Both the position numbers and the translations under genes were made by a program. Below, piece by piece: positions 16,047 through 22,382 of a stretch of 48,016 bases of DNA (position 1 is the stretch's first letter; the number at the start of each line of letters is the position of its first letter). The stretch is from Janthinobacterium sp. Lineage in GTDB: Bacteria; Pseudomonadota; Gammaproteobacteria; Burkholderiales; Burkholderiaceae_D. The stretch spans positions 1 to 48,016 of the forward strand of contig NZ_RFSK01000048.1 in assembly GCF_009923995.1 (NCBI RefSeq). Reading direction: 5' to 3'. The notes below the pieces were generated by a model. It ran no database searches and was not told where the DNA came from. It saw only the letters and a list, made by a program, of their open reading frames with translations.

Positions 16047-17005
16047 ATGCGCTGGCGCGATCACCCGTGGCTGCCGGCGCGCCCCTGGCTGGGCGCGCAG
16101 CGCGTGCACATCCGTCCCTCGCGGGCGGGCCTGGCGTTTGCGGCCCTGCTGCTGGCGCTGTGGATCGCCGCCGTCAATTACCGCCTGGGCCTGGGCTATG
16201 CGCTCACGTATGTCGCGGCCGCCTGCGCCATCGCCGACATGCTGTTTGCCAGCCGCAACCTGGCGGGCCTGGCCCTGGCCGCCGTGCCGGGACCGCCCGT
16301 CTTCGCGGGCAGCCACGCCGTGTTCACCTTGCGCCTGATCAACCGCAGCAGCCGCCCGCGCCACGCCATCCGCCTGGCCGTCACCGCTGCCGCCGCGGCG
16401 CCCCACCTGGCCGATATCCCCGCCCATGGGGACACGGCCGTCAGCATCGGCGTGGCGGCGCCGCAGCGGGGCTGGCTCCCTGCCCCGCCCGTGCGGCTGT
16501 CGGGCAGTTTTCCGCTGGGCCTGTTCCTCGCCTGGTGCCACTGGCAGCCCGAGGCGCGCGTGCTCGTGTATCCGCAGCCCGAGGCGGCGGCACCCGGGAA
16601 GTCGCCGGCGTGCGCGCCTACCAGCCGGGCGACCCGCTGCAGCGCCTGGCCTGGCGCCAGATCGCCCGCCACGACGGCGAACATTTGTTCAGCAAGCAAT
16701 TCCTGCCCGCCGCCGAAGCACCCGCGGGCACTCCCCAGGGCAACATCGTGCTCGACCACGCCGCCCTGTCCGCGCTGCCGCCGGAGGCACGGCTGGCGCG
16801 CCTGGCCGCCTGGGTGCTGGCGGCGGAACGGCACAGCCTGCCCTACGGCCTGCGCCTGGGCGCGCTGAGCATCGCCCCGGGCCTGGGCGCCAGCCACCGC
16901 GACGCCTGCCTGCGCGCCCTGGCCCTGCACGAGCCGCCCCAATACGCTCCGCTTGCCCAGGCGGCGCGACGGGCCGTGCCGCAGGCCATGCAGGCGGCGC
17001 CATGA
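16047..17005 (+). pseudogene. DUF58 protein gene with an internal frameshift
   Basis: The DUF58 partner of the MoxR gene, read in two frames. Frame one, from the ATG at 16047, gives two membrane helices (about residues 28-65) and a beta domain up to VLVYPQPEAAA. From about 16598 the family signature appears only in another frame: EVAGVRAYQPGDPLQRLAWR, then ARHDGEHLFSKQF, to the stop at 17003-17005. That stop overlaps the ATG of the next gene (ATGA), so the downstream frame is the native one. The open length is 959 nt, one base short of a multiple of three. Only about 8 residues separate VYPQPE and the EVAGVR motif, fewer than usual, so a small deletion in the GC-rich stretch near 16585-16597 is likely. 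Sequencing error or true inactivation cannot be told apart. Confidence 0.85.
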
Positions 17006-19029
17006 AGCACTGGCTGACCAATTTGCCGCGCGACAAGGCCGACATCCTGCTGCTCTTGCTGGCCGCCGCCATGGTGCTGGCGCCGCACGCGCTGCACCTG
17101 CCCCCATGGCTGTCGGCAGCCACGGGGGCACTCCTGCTGTGGCGTGCCGCTATCACCGTGCGGGGCCGGCGCCAGCCGCGGCTGGTCCTGCTCCTGCCGC
17201 TGGCCCTGGCGGGCCTCGCCGGCATCCACGCCAGTTACGGCAGCCTGCTGGGGCGCGACCCCGGCGTGGCCATGCTGGCCTGGCTGCTGGCCTTGAAAGG
17301 GCTGGAAATGCATGGCCGGCGCGACATCTTCGTCGTCGTTTTTCTTGGCTTCTTCCTCCTGCTGGCCCAGTTCTTTCATGCGCAGGGCATCCTCAGCGCC
17401 GCCTGGATGTTGCTCACCGTCATCGTGCTGCTGACCGCCCTGCTGTCGGCCCAGTACGGCGCCACGCGCCCGCGCCTGCCACAACGGCTGCGCCTGCTGG
17501 GACGCCTGCTGGCGCTGGCCCTGCCCATCGCGGCCCTGCTGTTCCTGGCCATGCCGCGCCTGGATGGCCCCCTGTGGGGCGCACCGCCCGAAGGCACGCA
17601 AGCGCGCACGGGCCTGTCCGACAGCATGCAGCCGGGCGCCATCGCCTCGCTGGCCCTGTCCGGCGAAACCGTCTTCACGGCCCGCTTTGCCACGCCGATA
17701 CCGCCACAAGACCAGCTGTACTGGCGCGGCGTCGTGCTGGGCGACTACGACGGCAGCACCTGGACACGCAGCGGTGCCGCTCCCGGCAAGCGCCAGCCCG
17801 CCATCGACGGCCGGATCGAGATTGCGCTGGAAGGCGAAGCGAGCAGCTACGAAATCACCTTGCAGGCCAGCGGCCAGCGGCGCGTGTTCGCGCTCGACCT
17901 GCCGCGCAGCATCGAACGCCTGCCCGGCAACCCCTACGTCGTCTCGGCCGCGCTGGAAGTGCAGACCGTGCAGCCCCTTACTTCGACCGTGCGTTACCGC
18001 GCCAGTTCCCAGCCCCGCTACCGGTGGCAGGCGCGCCTGACGCCGCAGCAGCAACAGCCCTGGCTGGCCTTGCCCGCAGGCAGCAACCCGCGCAGCGTGG
18101 CCTGGGCGCGCAAGCTGCGCGGCAGCGGCACGCAGGCGCTGGCTCCCGAGGCCGCCATCGCCGCCGTCCTCGCTCACTTCCGCCGCGCGCCATTCCGCTA
18201 CACCCTGCAGCCGCCGCTGCTGGGCAAGGATGGCGTGGACGACTTCCTGTTCGCCACGCAGGCGGGCTTTTGCGAGCATTACGCGGGCAGCTTTGTCGTG
18301 CTGATGCGCGCCATGGGCATACCGGCCCGCGTCGTCACGGGCTACCAGGGCGGCCTGCGCAACGCGGCCGACAACAGCCTGAGCGTGCGCCAGTCCGACG
18401 CCCATGCCTGGAGCGAAGTGTGGCTGGCGGGCCGGGGCTGGGTGCGCGTCGACCCCACCGGCGCCGTGGCGCCCCTGCGCACGCAGCGCGACCTGGACGC
18501 CGCCCTGCCGGCGGCCCCGTCGCCGCTGACAGCGTGGCGCACGCTGGTCGGCCTCGACGGGGGCGCCGGCGGGACCATCGCGGCGTGGCGCCAGCAATGG
18601 CAGCAGGCCGAACTGGCCTGGAACAGCTGGGTGCTCGACGCCACGCCGCAGCGCCAGCACGCCATGCTCGACGGCGTGAAAAACCTGCCGGCGCACAAGG
18701 TGGCCCAGGCCTGCGCCGTGCTGGCCCTGCTGGCGGCGCTGGCCGGCGGCCTGCTGCACTGGCGCCACGGCCGCGCCGGCGATCCGCTCGACGCCCTGTA
18801 CGCGCGTTTTTGCCGCCTGCAGGCGGGGCGCGGCTACAGCCGTGCGCCGCATGAAGGCCCGCACGGTTATGCTGCGCGGCTGGCGGCGGGCAAGGCCTCG
18901 CCCGAGGCGCACGCCGCCATGGCACGCTTTCTGGCAATCTATGCGACGATGAAGTATGGTAATGCCAGCCCAGACGACCACCTCCGCGCGCGGCGCAGCT
19001 TGCGCCGCCTGCTAACCCAATGCCGATGA
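17002..19029 (+). CDS. TgpA-like membrane transglutaminase-domain protein
   Basis: A 675-aa inner-membrane protein. About five hydrophobic segments occupy residues 12-190 (DUF3488/TgpA N-terminal type). A large periplasmic domain holds the transglutaminase-like triad Cys424 (AGFCEHYAGSF), His468 (SDAHAWSEVW) and Asp484 (RVDPTG). A last membrane helix lies near 575-592 (DUF4129-like tail after it). P. aeruginosa TgpA is essential there and has periplasmic transglutaminase activity, but substrates in this lineage are unknown. The start overlaps the DUF58 stop (ATGA), and its own stop overlaps the mltB start by 10 nt, so the genes are translationally coupled. Confidence 0.92.
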   Translation: MKHWLTNLPRDKADILLLLLAAAMVLAPHALHLPPWLSAATGALLLWRAAITVRGRRQPRLVLLLPLALAGLAGIHASYGSLLGRDPGVAMLAWLLALKGLEMHGRRDIFVVVFLGFFLLLAQFFHAQGILSAAWMLLTVIVLLTALLSAQYGATRPRLPQRLRLLGRLLALALPIAALLFLAMPRLDGPLWGAPPEGTQARTGLSDSMQPGAIASLALSGETVFTARFATPIPPQDQLYWRGVVLGDYDGSTWTRSGAAPGKRQPAIDGRIEIALEGEASSYEITLQASGQRRVFALDLPRSIERLPGNPYVVSAALEVQTVQPLTSTVRYRASSQPRYRWQARLTPQQQQPWLALPAGSNPRSVAWARKLRGSGTQALAPEAAIAAVLAHFRRAPFRYTLQPPLLGKDGVDDFLFATQAGFCEHYAGSFVVLMRAMGIPARVVTGYQGGLRNAADNSLSVRQSDAHAWSEVWLAGRGWVRVDPTGAVAPLRTQRDLDAALPAAPSPLTAWRTLVGLDGGAGGTIAAWRQQWQQAELAWNSWVLDATPQRQHAMLDGVKNLPAHKVAQACAVLALLAALAGGLLHWRHGRAGDPLDALYARFCRLQAGRGYSRAPHEGPHGYAARLAAGKASPEAHAAMARFLAIYATMKYGNASPDDHLRARRSLRRLLTQCR

Positions 19030-20210
19030 GACGCTCCTTGTTACCGATCAAATACCCCGCCCTGTCCCTGCTGCTCGCCTTGCCCCTGTGCCTGTCCGGC
19101 GTCCACACCGCTGCGCACGCCGCAGAAAACAGCAATATTTCCGCGGCCGACCGCGCCCGCGCCGTGCGCGCGGCCAAGACCCCGCCCGTCAAAAAGACGG
19201 CGCTCAACGCGGCAGCCAGGAAAGCCCCCGCGAAATTCGACTTCGAAGGCGAATTTGTCGACTATGCCAACTGGAAAGAAGTGCGCGCCTTCCTCGACGA
19301 GATGTCGGCCAAGCATGGTTTTGACCGTGCCGAGCTCGACACGCTGTTCGGCAAGGTGCGCTACGTGGACACGACGGTGCAGCTGATGAAACCGGCGCCG
19401 CCGGGCAAGCCGAAGAACTGGCAGGCGTACAGCGCCCGCTTCATCGAGCCCGTGCGCATCAATGCCGGCGTGAAATTCTGGGACGAGAATGCGGAAGCGC
19501 TGGCCCGCGCCGAGCGCGAATATGGCGTGCCGGCCGAGATCATCGTCGGCATCATCGGCGTGGAAACCGTGTACGGGCGCAATACGGGCCGCTTCCGCGT
19601 GCTCGATGCGCTGACGACGCTGGCGTTTTCCTATCCGGAAAGTCCGACCCGCGCCGCCCGCATGGAATTTTTCAAGGGTGAACTGGAAAACGCGCTGCTG
19701 TTCGCGCGCAAGGATGGCATCGACCCGCTGACCTTGCTCGGCTCGTATGCGGGCGCCATCGGCCTGCCCCAGTTCATGCCCAGCAGCATCATGAAATATG
19801 CCGTGGACTTCGATGGCGATAGTCACATCGACCTGCGCAATTCGACGGCGGACGCCATCGGCAGCGTGGCGCATTTTCTCGTCGAACACGGCTGGCGCCG
19901 CGACGACCCCGCCATCAGCGTATATCCCGTCACCGTCTCGGCCAGCCGCGCGTGGGAAAAATTCATCGGCCAGGGCTTGCAGGCCAAGTACCGCCTCGAT
20001 GAGTTGCAGGCGGCCGGCGTCAGCGTCGTTGACACCCCGCCACCCAACATGCTGTTCGGCCTGATTGATTTACAAAATGGTTCAGAAGCAACTGAGTATA
20101 GCTTGGCAACCAATAACTTCTTTGCTATAACTCAGTACAACAGAAGTTATTTTTATGCCATGTCAGTGATCGACCTGGGCAAGGCCATCAGCCAAGTGCG
20201 CGCTCGCTAA
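19020..20210 (+). CDS. mltB: membrane-bound lytic murein transglycosylase B
   Basis: A 396-aa MltB-family (GH103) enzyme that cleaves peptidoglycan glycan strands to 1,6-anhydro-muropeptides. A signal peptide spans about residues 1-35. The catalytic glutamate is Glu182 in IIGVETVYGRNTGRF, and the signature GSYAGAIGLPQFMPSS and DFDGDSHIDL segments follow. No lipobox Cys is evident, so it may be a soluble periplasmic form. The start at 19020 (or 19026) overlaps the transglutaminase gene by 10 nt. The last 110 nt before the final 40 use rare AT-rich codons (TTA, ATA, AGA) unlike the rest of the gene, and contain a promoter-like element at 20103-20131. Confidence 0.93.
   Translation: MPMRRSLLPIKYPALSLLLALPLCLSGVHTAAHAAENSNISAADRARAVRAAKTPPVKKTALNAAARKAPAKFDFEGEFVDYANWKEVRAFLDEMSAKHGFDRAELDTLFGKVRYVDTTVQLMKPAPPGKPKNWQAYSARFIEPVRINAGVKFWDENAEALARAEREYGVPAEIIVGIIGVETVYGRNTGRFRVLDALTTLAFSYPESPTRAARMEFFKGELENALLFARKDGIDPLTLLGSYAGAIGLPQFMPSSIMKYAVDFDGDSHIDLRNSTADAIGSVAHFLVEHGWRRDDPAISVYPVTVSASRAWEKFIGQGLQAKYRLDELQAAGVSVVDTPPPNMLFGLIDLQNGSEATEYSLATNNFFAITQYNRSYFYAMSVIDLGKAISQVRAR
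20103..20131 (+). promoter_or_regulatory. sigma70-like promoter inside the 3' end of mltB
   Basis: TTGGCA (20103-20108), 17-nt spacer, TATAAC (20126-20131). It sits in the unusually AT-rich end of mltB and points into the non-coding region and the HTH gene. Spacing is ideal and the hexamers differ from consensus by one or two bases. Prediction only. Confidence 0.45.
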
Positions 20211-20257
20211 CCGAAAGTCGGTGTAAAGTTATAATATTACTTGTAAGAAAGCGTAAG

Positions 20258-20307
20258 CGATGTTGAAGCGACCTGCAAACAGGTCTATGGTGGAGTCGAT
20301 AACATCG
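20258..20307 (+). ncRNA. candidate structured leader or small RNA
   Basis: Within the 440-nt AT-rich gap after mltB. An outer 7-bp stem CGATGTT (20258-20264) / AACATCG (20301-20307) encloses an inner 6-bp hairpin GACCTG-CAAA-CAGGTC (20270-20285). A perfect TATAAT at 20230-20235 lies just upstream, though without a good -35. A third hairpin GGTGTTG / CAACGCC (20423-20444) follows. No known RNA family is recognised. It could be an independent sRNA or part of the 5' leader of the HTH gene. Confidence 0.35.
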
Positions 20308-20371
20308 TGCCAGCCTCGCTCGCCAGCCTGTTGTGCGGCACGGGATACGGAAATGGTTTTATACTTAACTT

Positions 20372-20400
20372 TTGTCAAAGTACAATTTTTGTTCTATCAT
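20372..20400 (+). promoter_or_regulatory. sigma70-like promoter upstream of the HTH gene
   Basis: TTGTCA (20372-20377), 17-nt spacer, TATCAT (20395-20400). Transcription would start near 20407 and give a leader of about 245 nt before the HTH gene. It is the best promoter match in the AT-rich interval from 20211 to 20573. Confidence 0.55.
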
Positions 20401-20573
20401 AGAGCATAATAAAGAATAAATAGGTGTTGCAGCTAGACAACGCCGATTCTGTACAAAGCAAGATTACGGGGCTTTCCAGCCTGAAATTAAATCCTGTTGT
20501 ACAATTGTGTATATATTATGAAAAACTGTATCCCGGATCGTACCGTGTGTGAATTCGTTCCTTTTAGTAAAGA

Positions 20574-20654
20574 ATGAACATGAACGCAGCAAGAGCGAGC
20601 TCCGAGTGTTTTTTACTTTGCAGTGCAACTACAGAAGGAACAATAACATCATGA
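20574..20654 (+). CDS. possible 26-aa leader ORF coupled to the HTH gene
   Basis: A short reading frame MNMNAARASSECFLLCSATT... of 26 residues. Its TGA (20652-20654) overlaps the ATG of the HTH gene (20651-20653) as ATGA, the geometry of translational coupling. The ribosome site before it is poor (AGTAAAGA right next to the ATG), and the HTH gene has its own AAGGA inside this frame. It could be a regulatory leader peptide or chance. No family is recognised. Confidence 0.3.
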   Translation: MNMNAARASSECFLLCSATTEGTITS

Positions 20655-20983
20655 CAAACCAAGTCGGCATTGATATGAACAGCGATTCGGACTCCGACGA
20701 TCTGCTTCAGTACAACCCAAACAGACTGCTCGATACCCTGATCGAAAACCTGCGCCTGAAAAACGACGCAGCCCTGTCGCGCGCCCTGGAAGTGGCGCCA
20801 CCAGTCATCAGCAAAATCCGCCATCACCGCCTGCCGGTCGGCGCTTCGCTGCTGATCCGCATGCACGAAGTCAGCGACCTGAGCATCCGTGACCTGCGTT
20901 ACCTGATGGGTGACCGTCGCAACAAATTCCGCATCAGCGACAAGCAATTCAAGCCAAAAGAAGGCGAAACGCCACAAGGCTGA
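20651..20983 (+). CDS. small HTH (lambda-repressor/YdaS-like) protein
   Basis: A 110-aa protein. After an acidic N-terminus (NSDSDSDD) comes a helical domain: LLDTLIENLRLKNDAALSRA, then LEVAPPVISKIRHHRLPVGA and LLIRMHEVSDLSIRDLRYLM. The pattern, an alternating helix, a Pro-containing turn and a basic recognition helix SKIRHHR, resembles Cro/CI-type HTH proteins of the YdaS kind, so DNA binding is likely. AAGGA at 20635-20639 supports the ATG at 20651, though the spacing is long. I recall similar proteins as conserved hypotheticals in this bacterial family; the target is unknown. The preceding 440-nt AT-rich leader and the following GC hairpin make it a separate transcription unit. Confidence 0.72.
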   Translation: MTNQVGIDMNSDSDSDDLLQYNPNRLLDTLIENLRLKNDAALSRALEVAPPVISKIRHHRLPVGASLLIRMHEVSDLSIRDLRYLMGDRRNKFRISDKQFKPKEGETPQG

Positions 20984-21005
20984 TCCTGCCAGTTACGCAG
21001 GTTTT

Positions 21006-21026
21006 CCCTCCCCGCCATGGGGAGGG
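21006..21026 (+). terminator. terminator-like GC hairpin after the HTH gene
   Basis: Stem CCCTCCCC (21006-21013) / GGGGAGGG (21019-21026) with a 5-nt loop, 22 nt after the HTH stop, followed by GGTGTTTC. The U-tract is weak, so termination may be partial. Confidence 0.5.
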
Positions 21027-21123
21027 GGTGTTTCATCAGTGGTTTCAGCAGTGCCCAGGCCGTTCTGGCCGACCTCTCTCCCGCCTTACCGTATTCCCCA
21101 AGGATATTGACGCCCGACACAAC

Positions 21124-21214
21124 CGTCACGCGCGGCAGTAATTGGTGGCCAAGCAGCGCAACCGTGCCAGCGCACGGCGAGCAGCGCAGGCGGCAAGGCG
21201 CGCCGCGCGCAGTG
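21124..21214. repeat. intergenic hairpin repeat, copy 1
   Basis: About 90 nt that aligns with 34301-34389 at roughly 80% identity, including GTGGCCAAG-AGCGCAACCGTGC and GCACGG-GAGCA-CGCAGG blocks. Both copies keep the hairpin CCGTGC-N4-GCACGG while the loop differs (CAGC here, TTGA in the other). It lies between the convergent HTH and cysM genes. No open frame is kept. Confidence 0.75.
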
Positions 21215-21231
21215 TGCCCGGCCGTCCGCCA

Positions 21232-22134
21232 TCAGGCAGGAAACACGCCTGTCGATAAGTAGCGGTCGCCGCGGTCGCAGACGACGAAGACGATGGTTGC
21301 GTTTTCCACCGTCTGCGAGATGCGCAGGGCGATTTCGCAGGCGCCGGCCGCCGAGATGCCGCAGAACAGGCCCTCTTCCGCCGCCAGGCTGCGCGCCATG
21401 CGCTCGGCCACGCCCTGGCTCACATATTCCACCTGGTCGACGCGGCTCTTGTCGTAGATTTTCGGCAGGTACGCTTCCGGCCACTTGCGGATGCCGGGAA
21501 TCTGCGACCCTTCCTCGGGCTGGGCGCCGATGATCTGGATGGCGGGATTCTGTTCCTTCAGGTAGCGCGACACACCCATGATGGTGCCCGTCGTGCCCAT
21601 GGCGCTGACGAAGTGCGTGACCCGGCCTTCCGTGTCGCGCCAGATTTCCGGCCCCGTGCTTTCATAGTGGGCCCGCGAATTATCTTCGTTGGCGAACTGG
21701 TCGAGGATCACGCCGCGGCCATCCTTCTGCATCTGCTCGGCCAGGTCGCGGGCATATTCCATGCCGCCCGTCTTTGGCGTGAGCAAAATGTCGGCGCCGT
21801 AGGCGGCCATGCTCTGGCGGCGCTCCACGCTGAGGTTGTCCGGCATCAGCAGCAGCATCTTGTAGCCGCGCAGGGCGGCGGCCATGGCCAGCGCGATGCC
21901 CGTGTTGCCGCTGGTCGCTTCGATCAGGGTGTCGCCCGGCTTGATGACGCCGCGCTCTTCAGCGCGCTTGAGCATGGACATGGCGGCGCGGTCCTTCACG
22001 GAGCCGGCCGGATTGTTGCCTTCCAGCTTGCCGAGAATGACGTTGTTGCGCGCAAGCGCGTCGGCACCCGGCAAGCGCGTCAGCTGCACCAGCGGGGTAT
22101 TGCCTATCGTATCTTCCAGTGTCTTGTAAGCCAT
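21232..22134 (-). CDS. cysM: cysteine synthase B (O-acetylserine sulfhydrylase)
   Basis: A 300-aa PLP enzyme making L-cysteine from O-acetylserine and sulfide (CysM isozymes also accept thiosulfate). The PLP lysine is Lys47 in NPAGSVKDRA, the phosphate-binding loop is EATSGNTGIA, and the second glycine loop is SAMGTTGTIMG. The CysM-type C-terminus CDRGDRYLSTGVF and the length distinguish it from CysK (about 320 aa). The ATG start fits the typical opening TLEDTIGNTPLV. It is divergent from the cNMP/FAD oxidoreductase gene; the 248-nt gap between them is partly GC-rich and then AT-rich near 22340-22380, with no confident promoter call. Confidence 0.95.
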   Translation of the reverse strand: MAYKTLEDTIGNTPLVQLTRLPGADALARNNVILGKLEGNNPAGSVKDRAAMSMLKRAEERGVIKPGDTLIEATSGNTGIALAMAAALRGYKMLLLMPDNLSVERRQSMAAYGADILLTPKTGGMEYARDLAEQMQKDGRGVILDQFANEDNSRAHYESTGPEIWRDTEGRVTHFVSAMGTTGTIMGVSRYLKEQNPAIQIIGAQPEEGSQIPGIRKWPEAYLPKIYDKSRVDQVEYVSQGVAERMARSLAAEEGLFCGISAAGACEIALRISQTVENATIVFVVCDRGDRYLSTGVFPA

Positions 22135-22382
22135 CGTGTCTGTTTGAGTAATTTCAACAAAGACCCATTCTAATATGAGATGCTGGACGGCGTATGGCTA
22201 AAAACCCCGCTCCCGCCAGCCAGCCGGTGCCGTGGCCGCTGCCGCGCCAGGCCGCATGGCGCCTCGCTTTACGCCAGGCAAGGGCATGCGCGCGCCGTTC
22301 GCCAGCGCTCCGCGCACGCATGCGCTAGACTCGTGGCGGTTAGTTATTTTAGTAATTTGCTTATTCAATCAATGGATTAGTC

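Noticed and set aside
16598..16610. Programmed ribosomal frameshift in the DUF58 gene
   Set aside because: No slippery heptamer or following pseudoknot is evident; an indel or deletion in a GC-rich run is simpler.
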